Assembly (NCBI GenBank): GCA_030220185.1
Contig: JASPKZ010007425.1
Coordinates: 496,001-560,000 of the forward strand
Reading direction: 5' to 3'
Origin: Diploptera punctata
Lineage: Eukaryota; Arthropoda; Insecta; Blattodea; Blaberidae
Length of the DNA stretch: 64,000 nucleotides
Positions 42,365 through 52,796 of the stretch are shown here, piece by piece. The position numbers were made by a program, and so were the translations under genes. Position 1 is the first letter of the stretch; the number at the start of each line of letters is the position of its first letter. The notes beneath the pieces were generated by a model. That model worked only from the letters and a program-made list of their open reading frames with translations. It was not told the DNA's origin and did no database searches.

Positions 42365-42794
42365 TACTGTGAGTCGGTATGAGAATAGCTTACTTCGATC
42401 ATCTGGCGGATGCATGGACAATGCTTAATCATAATTCTTTATTTGGTAGCAAATAAAAATCTCATCTGCTTTATAACTTAAGAAATTATAGACGAAAGTT
42501 ACCTATTGAGACTTCTTAGAACGAAGGTAAGTGGAAATTAAGAAAGCCTACTCTCTTTCGTTCTGTCCCTTGCAGTTATGCTAAAGATTTGAGAAAAGAA
42601 AGTGGCAGCAATTGTATAGTGGGTAGCCAAATGAATGGGATGGCATTAATGTCAACTTAATAAGGGTTGTTACACCATAACCAGAGTTAGACGCGGCTGC
42701 TTTATAATTATATATATATATATACATATATATTTATATATATTCCATTCCATTAACACATTTCAATTTGTCGCCTTTCATTTGTGTTTTTACC
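42365..42794. other. unassigned spacer with AT microsatellite
   Basis: An AT-rich repeat stretch lies at 42708-42745. Nothing else recognised. Confidence 0.4.
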
Positions 42795-43188
42795 TGGCCC
42801 ACGCCTTCCGGGCCTTATAATGACACTACCTGTCGGGAAAGTGATTTTAATCTATGGATCTCACACAAACTTTTAGACCACATTCGGGCGTCGGCGAATG
42901 AGTGATCAGCTCAATGTCATGCCGCCCCCGAGACACAGCTTTAATACGAAACACAACTTTCACACAAATATTCAGATTATTTATGGCGAATATTATGATG
43001 ATCATGATGACCAGATGATATTCGACGACCGTTTGGGCCTTAACGTTTCTTGACATTTTTATTTCAGATGTGCAAAAATCCCGAAAAAAGAAACGTTACC
43101 TAGGAAACTTGTCCCGACCGGGATCGAACCCGGATCCGCTGCTTTCGAGGCAGCGGCGTTACCCCCGAAATAGGGCTGGCAGTGGACA
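42795..43188 (-). mobile_element. SINE S2, near full length
   Basis: The head is at the right end with B-box CCGGGTTCGATCCCGGTCGG on the minus strand. The body contains TTAAGGCCCAAACGGTCGTC, AGCTGATCACTCATTCGCCG and the end TCATTATAAGGCCCGGAAGG. It differs from 28035-28406 by a GATCATGATGACCAGATGAT segment, which is typical of the longer subfamily. Confidence 0.85.
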
Positions 43189-43190
43189 AA

Positions 43191-43191
43191 T

Positions 43192-43226
<35 letters not shown>
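43191..43226. repeat. (AT)n(GT)n microsatellite
   Basis: Alternating AT then GT runs between SINE S2 and the following Penelope-like segment. Confidence 0.95.
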
Positions 43227-43228
43227 TA

Positions 43229-43460
43229 TATTGAAGATTTTCGCGGATATAAGCAAGAACTAAACCTTGGATGGGTGTACGTCTTCGGAAACGGACCACA
43301 GCGATAACTCTATGTATTTTATTATATAAGACCTAATACTGTGATTCGAACTTATCATTCCTTGATAATGGCATGTGGGATCATGCCGAAACTTCGGAAT
43401 CATTGGCCAGAGGCCGAACCTTAATCCAAGACGCAGAAAACCCAAGAAACCTTTCACAGA
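43229..43460 (+). mobile_element. Penelope-like or retrozyme-like terminal fragment
   Basis: It contains the hammerhead-like motif at 43357-43400, followed by ATTGGCCAGAGGCCGAACCT and AAGACGCAGAAAACCC. Elements of Penelope type and small ribozyme-bearing retroelements have such motifs in their terminal repeats. There is no coding part, so the assignment rests on the ribozyme alone. Confidence 0.45.
43357..43400 (+). ncRNA. hammerhead ribozyme-like motif, 44 nt
   Basis: Helix I ATTCC (43357-43361) pairs with GGAAT (43396-43400). The core is TTGATAA (from CUGAUGA, changes at C3 and G8), then a T. A 6-bp stem GGCATG/CATGCC with loop TGGGAT follows, then GAAA, then CTTC in the place of a short helix III plus cleavage site. 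Family members would be expected to have CGTC here. The architecture is that of a minimal type I hammerhead. The core changes suggest decay. Confidence 0.5.
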
Positions 43461-43466
43461 CACACA

Positions 43467-43526
<60 letters not shown>

Positions 43527-43528
43527 AA
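43461..43528. repeat. (AC)n(AT)n microsatellite
   Basis: AC repeats to 43501 followed by AT repeats. Open frames across it are artefacts. Confidence 0.95.
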
Positions 43529-44128
43529 GGCATATCACTTACGAGACATAGGCCTAGGCTTATATTGGTAGAATGTAAATATTTATTGAACTTTTTTGAA
43601 GTAAAGAATGAAGGTGTAATAGATGGTTGTCTTATGTTTAAAGTTGTTGAAACTAGATATTTGTTTGGGAATTTATTTTCAAGCCATTTAATTAATTGAC
43701 TTGTCCTGATATAATTCAGAAATAACGTGTCAGTGAATAATTTGCAAGCTTTCATTTATTTTAATTGCGGAAATGAAGACATCAGAGATTTTGATGAATA
43801 ATGTTTGGACATTTTTTCATTGTATTTTTGTAGTTTTATAATTAGCATCCTCTTTATCAAACAATGAGACCTATGTTTGCGTATTCACATGATAGTAATA
43901 TTTGTAACGGTGAGGTTTATATTATTAATCATTAGTTATGGACGATCCAAAATTAGTGACTTTTTAAAAATGGTAAACTTGTAAATAGCGTTAAGTAAAA
44001 CTAATTTTGTAAATCTCTAGAAATTTAGAAATAAGAGTTCTTTTAAGGTTGCTCAGAATGAAAAATTACGTTTTTTTTTTTTTTTTTTTTTTTTGGTATG
44101 TGATTAATTTTGTTCGGCTGGTTTATTA
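43529..44128. other. unassigned AT-rich region with T run
   Basis: A run of about 25 T lies at 44070-44094. No coding or repeat signal recognised. Confidence 0.4.
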
Positions 44129-44130
44129 CT

Positions 44131-44230
44131 TATTAACTAATTACCAAACTCAATGGCACTATCTAACTCGTATGTTCCTGGCCGCGCGAACATGAGGGAC
44201 TCTACACATCCCTGTATTGAATTAATGTTG
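44131..44230 (-). mobile_element. LINE A extreme 3' end fragment
   Basis: TCAATGGCACTATCTAACTC, CCTGGCCGCGCGAACATGAG and ACACATCCCTGTATTGA match the last 100 bases of LINE A, diverged. Confidence 0.7.
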
Positions 44231-44401
44231 GCTGCTTTATAGAGCAAATAATTATAAATTTATGTGCATTAATATATGAACTTCATTAAATTAATATTCC
44301 CTCACTCAGAAAAGAGAAAACATATAATTACTGTTTATTTTGTATACTCAAGAGATAAAAGTGGGGGAAAAATGGTATAAATGGTACGCAAAATTCCTCT
44401 A

Positions 44402-45690
44402 ATTACTTACTAACTTACTTACTCACTGCTACTATCGAACCCGTAGATTCATGGCCTCGCCGGACATAAGCTCTCCATACATCCCTATCTTGAGCTAATG
44501 CTTTCCAATCATTCCCTGTATAATCTACTTCACTCAAATCATAACTAATATTATTCCCCCACCTCATTCTTGGTCTACCAACTGGGCGATTTCCCTCTGG
44601 CTTTCCTATAAGAAGCTTCCATGCAAGTCTTTCATTCCCCATACGTTCAACATGTCCTGTCGCAGTCTACGAGACTTAACTGTTCTTATTATATCTGGCT
44701 TCCTATAAAGTCCATGTGGCTCATTGTTATAAAGTCCTCTCCATTCACCTGTCTGTTCATCTCTCTTTGGTCGAAAAATGTTCCCAAGTACTTTATTCTC
44801 AAATACTTGTAATCTACTTTCCTCCCTTAAAGTAAAAGTCCATGTTTCGCACCCATATAATATAACTGGTAGAATAACAGTTTTATATATTTTCAGTTTA
44901 ACGTTTTTTGAAAGGAGTTGGGACATCAAGAGTCTCTGCATTGCATAATAGCACGCATTTCCAGAATTGAGCCTATGTTTAATTTCTTTGTGCATCTCAT
45001 TCCTATTTGTGATTATTGTTCCTAGGTATTTGAATTCAGCCACTCACTCAAAATTTCCCTCATTTGTCATTAGCTGTTCATTTCCATAATATTATGTATT
45101 TCTACGTGTGACCACATACTTAGTTTTATTGATAATTACTTCCAGTCCTAATTTCTTAGTGTTGCTCAATAGTGTGTGCGTGTTGGCCTTTAGTATCTCC
45201 TCGCTATCGGCCAATAATACTACATCATCAGCATAAACTAACAGCTTATTATTACCATTGAGTTGTAAGCCTTTCTCATTCTCTAAATATTTAATGGCAT
45301 GCTCTAGTACAAAATTAAATAGTAGAGGAAATAGTGCATCTCCTTGCTTCACCCATTCTTGATTTCAAAAGTGTCTCCGAAAACTGTTTGCCTACACGCA
45401 CCCTACTCTTTGTGCCATTTAGACACATTCATATAAGTCTAACTATCTTTTTAGGAATTCCGAACTCCAACAGGATACTATATAACTTCTCCCTCTTAAT
45501 TGAATCATATGCTTTTTTGAAGTCTACTTATAGTTGATGTACAGTACCATTATATTTCCATTTCGTTTTTAAAATCTGTCTTGTACTAAAAATCTGATCT
45601 GTTGAAGACCTGTTTCTTCTAAATGCAGATTGATGATCTCCTACAATGTCATCAACATAGGGAGTAAGTCTGCTTACTAATATATACTAG
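44402..45690 (-). mobile_element. LINE A 3' half, second-best copy
   Basis: It matches 14521-15800 closely along its length. It starts with ACTTACTAACTTACTTACTC and ends near 45690 by truncation. The coding sequence is broken into frames 45352-45092 and 45043-44606, plus 44642-44415. The high similarity to the 14.5-kb copy suggests that both descend from a recently active subfamily. Confidence 0.9.
44415..45545 (-). pseudogene. LINE A reverse transcriptase, broken
   Basis: 45352-45092 reads KQGDALFPLLFNFVLEHAIK and KLLVYADDVVLLADSEEIL (RT motifs B and C, YADD present). After a frame change, 45043-44606 reads EFKYLGTIITNRNEMHKEIK and ETWTFTLREESRLQVFENKV. A small deletion near 44660 removes RWAGH, and the frame resumes at 44642 with MGNERLAWKLLIGKPEGN. 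Upstream, 45540-45360 holds the AYDSI-to-VGKQ region with frameshifts. It is inactive. Confidence 0.85.
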
Positions 45691-45739
45691 TTACCCATGT
45701 TATAATGGCTTACAAGAGACCATCCCATTAGGATACCAA

Positions 45740-45742
<3 letters not shown>

Positions 45743-45774
<32 letters not shown>

Positions 45775-45783
45775 CTTCTCCCT

Positions 45784-45834
<51 letters not shown>

Positions 45835-46070
45835 AGTGTGTGTGTGTGTGTGTGTGTGAGTGAGTGAGCATGTATGTGTTTGCGCGCGTGTACGTGTGAG
45901 AGTGGTGTATGTGTGTGTATGTGCGTGCGTGCGAGGTGGTGAGTGTGTGCATTTGCATATGTAATAGTTAGTGTGTGCGTGTGCACGTGTGAGATGGCGT
46001 GTTCGTGCGTGCATGTGAGAGAATGAGTGTACGGAAAAAAGAATGTGCGCGCGCGTGTGTGTGTTGACGG
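45743..46070. repeat. complex (TA)n(GT)n microsatellite
   Basis: TA runs at 45743-45773 and 45787-45817 are separated by the 17-base phrase ATAACTTCTCCCTCTTT. GT, GAGT and GCGC-rich runs continue to 46070. The poly His-Thr frames on the minus strand are artefacts. Confidence 0.95.
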
Positions 46071-46161
46071 ACTTTAATTACAAGTAGATACGTCATTCGA
46101 ATACAATGTTTGTGTATTAACAGGTAAATAATTTACCTAATTACTATATAAACAATTTTCC

Positions 46162-46442
46162 ATCGCTGTGGCCTTGGTTTCCTGAGTGATTTTTTCCCCT
46201 CACTTATAAGAAAAATATTAGGATGTTCTCCAAACATCAAATGGCCTTAGTTATCAAATTCACTTAATTAAATTAGGTTCAGGATTAAGGCCTCTTTTGG
46301 CTCGTGATAACATATAACCTATCATCAAGGCAACATACCGCATCTTGCAGGCGCCCCAACCTCAAGGGTTTGTTACAATAATGGCAATGATAGGAGAAAA
46401 TACCAGAATGTTCGAAATGACAAACTTGTGGGATTGAATAAA
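46162..46442 (+). mobile_element. SINE S3 copy, diverged
   Basis: CGCTGTGGCCTTGGTTTCCT at the head (altered), GGTTCAGGATTAAGGCCTCT and GCGCCCCAACCTCAAGGGTT in the body, and the end ACAAACTTGTGGGATTGAAT match S3 copies. The promoter boxes are degraded. Confidence 0.65.
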
Positions 46443-47273
46443 GAACTACATTAACAATGTTGGTTGAAATTAATACATTTTAAAGTGCCTTAATAAATGC
46501 TATAGTCTTACTGTAATGGCTCCTTCGGAATTTGAGTTCATATCTGCGGCATGAGGAATGACTCCATAGAATTAATTGTTTTGCTCTAAATATAACCAAT
46601 GAGGGAGGAGATCGTTATGCTTCCGATTGCTTTCTATGGCAAACTAAAATGTGAAGTGCAACATTGAATACAGCTGTTTAATCCAGAAGACACGATTTTT
46701 TTAAATTATATATACAGAGTGTCCCAAATTAATGTATACACTCTTTGAAAGAATATTTCTCAGCAACGAAATGAGACAGAAATACAACTTATGTTGTGTA
46801 TGATCCACAAAGCACTGGAAAAGCATGGCAACGTTCATCGATCTCCACGTCTTTACAAACAACAATGGCGGCGAGATTATCATTCGATGAATGTAAGTGG
46901 ATGCTGAAGTGTTATTGAAAAGTGGAGAATGTTGTTGAAGTGCAACGACGTAGGATGGTTGAATTGGGGACACCGCCACCAACAAGGGTAGCAATAACAA
47001 GAATCCGAGACAAGTTTGAAGACGATGGAACGGTGCAAGATGTGTTGAAAGGTCGGTGCGGAAGAAAGAGACGTTCGACTGATAACGAGAGTACTGTTGC
47101 AGTCATACATCGTCTTCAAACTTGCCTCGAATTCTTATTATTTTTATCCTTGTTGGTGGTGGTGACCCAATGGTGAACCATCCAATGTCGTAGCACTTCA
47201 ACAACATTCTCCACTTTTCAATAACACTTCAGTATCCACTTACGTTCATCGAATGATTATCTCGTCGCCATTG

Positions 47274-48265
47274 AATAGAATAGAATAGAATAGATTTATT
47301 TAGCCTGGTGGAGTTAAGGCCATGTGGCCTTCTCTTCCACTCACCAGAACAAGCATATGTTACATATGAATACAAAAAAAAACAATAATAGTCATATAAA
47401 ACAGGACAAACATATGTTACACATGAATACAAAAAAAAATTACAATAGTAGTCATATTAGACAGGACAAACATGTTACATATGAATACAAAAAAAAGTTA
47501 CAATAATAGTCATTGAACAATTAATTATCTGTCATATTGAATAATAATGAAATTAATGTCTAATAATAGAATGAAACTAAATACAATTAAAATTAAATTA
47601 ATGATACAATGAATAAAAAAAGGAATAACAGCTCGAATCTACTATGCATAAAAAGAAGAGAAAAAAAATACACTACAATGAATTAATCTACGCTTTTTAT
47701 ACAAGGCATTAGGTAAATATATTAACAAATCCTAAGTCTATTTTTATTAAATAATGCAAAAACGCATTATTAATTCTTAAAAAGTAGTATTAGTGAGTTG
47801 TTTTCTGTTAGTGATTTTATTTTCAATTTATTTCTGAAAGATGGTAAAGTTTTGCAGTCTCTGACATAGGGTGGAAGTGAATTCCATGTTCTCTAGCAAG
47901 AGAAACTGTAAAAGATTTCGAATAATAGGTAGTATGATGAGGAGGGATATAGAGGACACTGTGCTCAAGGGATCGGGTATCTAAGTTATGTGTATCAGAG
48001 AGTTTAGTGAAGCGGTGTGATAAATAATAAGGTAAAGATGTGTGTAGTATGTTATAGAGTAGGCATAGGGAATGGATGGTTCTACGATCTTGAAGACGAA
48101 GCCATGACAATTGTTCCAGGGATGGTGTAACGTGATCAAATCTACGTATACCACAAATAAAACGTATGCAAGAATTGTGAACACGTTGAAGTCTTTGGGT
48201 AAGAACAGTATTTAGGTCAGTAAAAAGAGTATCACAATAATCAAAATGGGGCATTGCGAGTGTTT
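47274..48265 (-). mobile_element. LINE E, 5'-truncated, nested
   Basis: The 3' end at the left is a run of AATAG units (47274-47292), followed by the hairpin CCTGGTG...CACCAG at 47303-47346 with AAGGCCA/TGGCCTT inside. Four short repeats containing ACATATGAATACAAAAAA lie at 47360-47510. The coding relic is at 48254-47823. The insertion has no clear target duplication. Confidence 0.9.
47823..48254 (-). pseudogene. LINE E protein C-terminal part, frameshifted near the end
   Basis: MPHFDYCDTLFTDLNTVLTQ, RLQRVHNSCIRFICGIRRFD and LEQLSWLRLQDRRTIHSLC match the 33853-34326 copy, as does FTKLSDTHNLDTRSLEHSVL. Near the C-terminus the frame changes (LAREHGIHFHP instead of a TWNSLPSYV-type segment), so it is inactive. 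Confidence 0.8.
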
Positions 48266-48416
48266 TTGTTTATAAAGACGTGAAGATAAACGGACGTATT
48301 GCTATGCTTTTCCAGTGCCTTGTGGATCATACACTAAAAAATTGTATTTCTGTCTCACTTCGTTGCTCAGAAATAACTTCTCAAAGAGTGTATACATGAA
48401 TTTGGGACACTCTGTA

Positions 48417-48795
48417 TACATAGGACAAGTAGCAAGAAATTACGTTCTTTATGAGCGTTCAAATTATTTAAAAATAAATGTATCATGAGTTAGACGTTAG
48501 TTGCCCTTTTCCTGCTCTAACTGAGCGTGTAACATTTACCAAACTTCTTGGAATTTTATGCGTTAAGTAGAGACTTTTTGAGGTTGACCTAACATTTTTG
48601 AGGAAAACTGACTAGAAAAAGTTAGAATTCATTATATAAATAATACGTTAATTGGAATCAAACTAAATGAAAATCATCTAAATTATAACATTGCTATTAC
48701 GAACTGGTATAAGTACAATCTGCACTGTCTTAAAAACTGATAGCTTAAATGTAAAATGGAACGAATATAAATAATCACCAAGAATTTGTTTTTAA
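48417..48795. other. unassigned AT-rich spacer
   Basis: No recognised signal. A TA run follows at 48797-48830. Confidence 0.4.
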
Positions 48796-48831
<36 letters not shown>

Positions 48832-48837
48832 ATCCAT

Positions 48838-48952
48838 AGTAATTCTGCACGAAGGCATGTTCTTCACTGCAATCATAGCATTTTCATGCCATGCTTGCAG
48901 CTTTGCTATGGATTGTAGGTATGGTAGCTTCTCGTTGCTTTCCACACCGATG
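48838..48952 (-). repeat. unclassified dispersed repeat (copy 1 of 2)
   Basis: TAGTAATTCTGCACGAAGGC, CACTGCAATCATAGCATTTT and GTTGCTTTCCACACCGATGA recur at 51838-51955 with about 80% identity by eye. Probably a SINE head or tail. No promoter boxes recognised. Confidence 0.6.
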
Positions 48953-48957
48953 AATGA

Positions 48958-48960
48958 TGG

Positions 48961-48989
<29 letters not shown>
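48958..48989. repeat. (GAT)n microsatellite
   Basis: A run of GAT units between two short repeats, possibly a SINE or LINE tail. Confidence 0.9.
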
Positions 48990-48991
<2 letters not shown>

Positions 48992-49173
48992 TAAGATGAT
49001 GGCCATATGATTTCGTGGACCGTTTGGCCCTTAAAGTTTTCCTGACATTTGTCTTACAGGTGAAGAAAAACCCCGATAAAAACCTCACCCAGGAAAACTG
49101 CTCCGAAAGGGGATCGAACCCGGGCTCGCTGTGTGACAAGGCAGCACGCTACTTCGAGGCCAAAGCGGTGGAC
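48990..49173 (-). mobile_element. SINE S2 head part
   Basis: GGCCATATGATTTCGTGGAC, CATTTGTCTTACAGGTGAAG, B-box GGGGATCGAACCCGGGCTCG (complement) and GGCCAAAGCGGTGGAC match the first 180 bases of S2. The 3' part is missing. Confidence 0.85.
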
Positions 49174-49186
49174 AATATATATATAT

Positions 49187-49567
49187 CGGCCGCGGTGGGC
49201 TAGTGATTATCCTCCTTACCTCTGGTCGCGGTTCAAACCCGACCGGGGTCGATGGATTTTTTTAGGATGGAAAAATCCAAGGAACAAGTCCTGCGGTAGG
49301 GACTTTAAGCCGTGGGTCCCGAGTCTGAAGATGTTCAGGCTCGTAAAAGATCCTTAAGCCTGAATGTAAAGGCCTCTAAGCAAAATTTACCGAATTTTCC
49401 GTCCTAATACTCCCTTGGTTTCCTAGATGTCAGCATGAGGCGGATCGCTGACCATGAGCCACTCCAATGACATCTGTACGAAAACAAGTGTAATTAAATT
49501 AGTATGGTTCAAATTCTTCCCTGTGGGGGGAGAGCGCCTAAATCTGTGTTGAGGGAAAAACAAGGGC
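49187..49567 (+). mobile_element. SINE S4 copy, near full length
   Basis: The tRNA-like head GGCCGCGGTGGGCTAGTGAT (A-box) is followed by B-box CGGTTCAAACCCGACC. The body contains GGACTTTAAGCCGTGGGTCC, GGTTTCCTAGATGTCAGCAT and CCTGTGGGGGGAGAGCGCCT, with the end near AAAAACAAGGGCTTATAAG. The minus-strand partner is 52797-53166. Confidence 0.9.
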
Positions 49568-50389
49568 TTATAAGAATATATATATATTTATATTTATTTA
49601 TTTATTTATTTAGTTATTTATTCGACTTTTTAAACTATAAGGTTAAAGGGAAACGTAATTTATTTGTTTTCTGATTAATTTTGGGTTGAAATATTAACGT
49701 TGTATCCGTGATTTAAATACATTTCACGTTCATAATTCTCTTACCAGACTAACCTGCTCATTAATCCTTAACTGATGTGTTATGTTGTAACATTCTCAGA
49801 TGTTAATTATAAATCTCTACTCCTGTTCGACGCAATGCCAAGTGGAGGATGAGATGACATGAAGCCTGTGATATACAATGATCCTGACTATTCAGTACCT
49901 TACAAGGAGGGATTAGATCCCAATATTATTCTCAATAGTGGTCTGAACTTACATGTCTTTAACAACCTGATAAGAAACCTTAAGCCTCAGATTTCTAAAT
50001 TCAAATCGTGATAGATTGGCTTGCTATGGATTAATGGTAAACCTAGAACATTGGATAAATGTGGGTAAATTTTTAGACACACTACAAGTGAGAAGAACGC
50101 TCGTTCTTGAATAAATAAACATGTAAGCAAAATATAGTAATATTAATATTTAATGACAATATTGACCTTTACTAATGTAAAATGTAATATTGTATTTTAT
50201 CTTGTTTTTTTTCGATACGAATTGTGAAGTCCGCGTAGGGATTATTGCCCATGCAATTCGTATTTTTATAAATAACATTGCATGTATTTTAATTTTAGTC
50301 TAACAAAGTAGTACCACTACTGCTACTTTTTTAAAAACGTACAGGCATTTCTCTTTAATAAACTAATAATATGACACCAAAATAATTTT
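49568..50389. other. unassigned region with TATT-rich stretch
   Basis: TATTTATTTATTTA repeats at 49580-49620. The rest (about 750 bases) has no recognised signal. Confidence 0.4.
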
Positions 50390-50403
50390 CAGATCTGCAA
50401 AAG

Positions 50404-50715
50404 TTTTTTTCAATGCCCCAGGTTGTCATTTCGACATTTCTGGTGTTCCCTCCTGGTATTGGCTTATTTGTAATCCACTTCTGAAGTTGGGGCGCCTAGA
50501 AGGTGGAGTTACGTTTCCCCGATGATATGATGGGTGATAAATGATAATGAAGCGCCAGGAGAGTTCTTAACCTATACTTAACCTAAATTCCAGACCATAG
50601 GCAACCACAGGAATAATTCCATTTAAGGAAGAATTCCTATGGTTTGACCGGGAATCGAACCCGGGACCTCATGAACAGTAGTCAGAAACGCTGACCACTA
50701 GCCCATGAGGCTGCT
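50404..50715 (-). mobile_element. SINE S3, full length with 14-bp target duplication
   Basis: The tRNA-like head is at the right: minus strand GCCTCATGGGCTAGTGGTCA (A-box) and GGGTTCGATTCCC (B-box, + strand 50650-50662). The body contains CATAGGAATTCTTCCTTAAA and GGTATAGGTTAAGAACTCTC. The tail at the left is AAAAAAA. CAGATCTGCAAAAG flanks both sides (50390-50403 and 50716-50729). Among the youngest-looking insertions in the window. Confidence 0.95.
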
Positions 50716-50729
50716 CAGATCTGCAAAAG

Positions 50730-51835
50730 TAATGGATCGTGAATATGTATAATTTATATTTTTAACTGTCTTGCACAGGCTCGCGAAGCGCGCGCGCGAT
50801 CTACTTCTAAGCAAAAACCTACGCTCCGCTGCCATTCTGTGCCGCATGGTCTATAGAGAATTTAATCATATATTTAGTTACACTCATAGTAGCGTCCAGA
50901 TCATAACTGTCAGTGCTATTTATTATTCTTTGCCCGGGCCCATCAGAGGCAAAGATTGATTCATCTTTCCTATATAGATTCATAAACATATATTAATTAA
51001 CAGTAATTCCTGAAACACACTGTAGTAATTTATGATTCGTCTTAAACTCAGTATATTATTTTCAACCATGAAAGCTAGACGGGAAAGGGTAGCTAATGTA
51101 ACCTTGAGAAAGCTCAGCTGTAGCATAGCTAACAAATATAATAATTAAACATTCTTGTTTACTTAAAATAAGATTTAATATTTCAATTGTACGTCTGAAG
51201 TTGAAATATGAAAATATATTAAACATAGATAGTACTTGATCTGTCTAAAGTTAAAGAAAAACAATAATAGTAACAAAAGTAATATTCTTTACACACGCAA
51301 ACACCCAATGCATACTTTTTTAGTCGCGCCTATGGCACCCGACCCTGGCTTACCTGACCAAACTCAAAACAAAGCAGCTCTCCTTGAGCTCACGTACGTC
51401 AGACGATAACCAACTGTTTGAAAGAAGAATGAACGAATGAATGATACAACTTACGACTTGTCTGGCCTATTTGAGAGTTCCGAGGTAAAGGGGAAGTTGC
51501 GCACTACAAACAGAGCAAAGAGAGGGGTAGGAAGGAGAGTGGGAGTAAACACATAGAAAGGAAATTAGCATAGTTCATTAATCTCACTGTAGAGGGAGGA
51601 TAACAGTACAGATGTTTCGTACCGAAATAGCACTTTTGGTACAGTGTTTTAAATTCAGATTGTAGAAGGTTGTAACATTTTCATTATTCTTGTTTTAAAC
51701 AGACCTATTCTAAGATAGGACCTTAATATTATTTTTTAAATTAACACAAGTAACGTACAATGTTGGATCATAGTTATAATTCGTATGTTATTGTATCTTT
51801 ATTACAGAAAATGAATTAAGCATTGTTTTGTATAT
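50730..51835. other. unassigned, including a GC-richer stretch at 51300-51560
   Basis: At 51310-51420 the text is GC-richer (CGCCTATGGCACCCGACCCT and on) after a TTTTTTAG stretch, which could be an acceptor site or chance. No long frame or domain. Confidence 0.35.
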
Positions 51836-51837
51836 TT

Positions 51838-51955
51838 CCGTAGTAATTCTGCCGGAGGGCAGGTCTTTCACTGCAATCATAGCATTATCATGCAATGTTT
51901 TGCAGCTTTACTAGGGAATTATAGATGTGGTAGCTTCCCGTTGCTTTCCACAATT
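51838..51955 (-). repeat. unclassified dispersed repeat (copy 2 of 2)
   Basis: TAGTAATTCTGCCGGAGGGC, CACTGCAATCATAGCATTAT and GTTGCTTTCCACAATTTC. Partner of 48838-48952. Confidence 0.6.
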
Positions 51956-52214
51956 TCGTATATTGACTGACTTTAATTACCTTTAACTAATTGGAATCAT
52001 ATATGTGATTTTTGGACGGATAATCTGCATACCATGATATTTATGAATAAAACAGAAAAAAACGTTCCAAAATGAGAAGATTTTACCTATCGCAGAAATT
52101 GTAAAAAAAAGATTTTGCACAATTATTATTGTGCAGTTAATAATTTTGTGATTGCAATATTAAAATACACAAGCAATTATAATACTATATCTATATAATA
52201 ATATAAAGACAAAA
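51956..52214. other. unassigned AT-rich spacer
   Basis: No recognised signal. Confidence 0.35.
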
Positions 52215-52790
52215 AATTGGATCACATTTACTTACACAGTAATGAAACAAAAGTAAATCTATCAATAAATTTGACAAAAACATAAAAATAGCTTACAGAG
52301 CTAGGAATAAAATAAATAACCTATTACCAAAAAAATAGAAGAAAATAATACATATGAAAATAAAGGTGTATATTGACTCAAATGTAATGACTAAAAATTT
52401 TATATACGTATACAGAACATCAAGAAGTTTTAAAATAAGATTTAATTAGTTTCTCAGACTTTATTAAAAAAAGAAGGAAAATAAAGTTTTTCTCAACACA
52501 TTTCAGAAACCGGTCATCAATGTGACAAAATAGATGAAACATTGGCAATAATACACAAAGAAAACACAAGATTAAATATTTTGGAAGAAATTGAAATCGT
52601 CAAAAAAGGGTAGAGAATAAGAATTTAATAAATAAAAATACACGTAGCAACGAAAGCCACCTGTATAAAACATATAAATAATTTCAATACCAAGAAGGTT
52701 CCTGAAGATGAAGCATGACTTCGAAAACCTTTGAATTTCAATAACATAACGAAAATTATAACAGAGGTTATTATAGTTGAGGAAGACTGT
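52215..52790 (+). mobile_element. Penelope-like element 3' part, second family
   Basis: Across frames the + strand reads KNIKIAYRARNKINNLL, GVY-LKCND-KFYIR (the GIY-YIG region, with stops), ISETGHQCDKIDETLAIIHK and NTRLNILEEIEIVKK. After the coding part comes CCTGAAGATGAAGCATGACT then TCGAAAACC, resembling a worn ribozyme core, and the end GAGGTTATTATAGTTGAGGA. The order matches 18654-19157. It is truncated and inactive. Confidence 0.75.
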
Positions 52791-52796
52791 GTTCTT

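Larger units (their letters stand above)
46715..48414. mobile_element. foldback mariner derivative split by a LINE E
   Basis: The left arm 46715-47035 and right arm (47109-47273 plus 48266-48414) are long inverted repeats: GTGTCCCAAATTAATGTATA, GAATGTTGTTGAAGTGC and CAAGTTTGAAGACGATG have complements in order. TA flanks both ends (46713-46714, 48415-48416). The arm carries the transposase N-terminus VEVQRRRMVELGTPPPTRVA, ITRIRDKFEDDGTVQDV and KGRCGRKRRSTDNE. LINE E at 47274-48265 interrupts the right arm, and joining 47273 to 48266 restores CCATTG-TTGTTT as expected from the left arm. Confidence 0.9.

Noticed and set aside
44070..44094. T run as a polymerase III terminator or retrocopy tail
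   Set aside because: No promoter or parent gene next to it and no target duplication visible.
45700..46014. His-Thr-rich open frames on the minus strand
   Set aside because: Translations of GT/AC and TA repeats in three overlapping frames.
52690..52735. Ribozyme-like end of the second Penelope-like element
   Set aside because: CCTGAAGATGAAG...CTTCGAAAACC has the right order, but the core carries an insertion and helix I cannot be drawn. Kept only as a remark.
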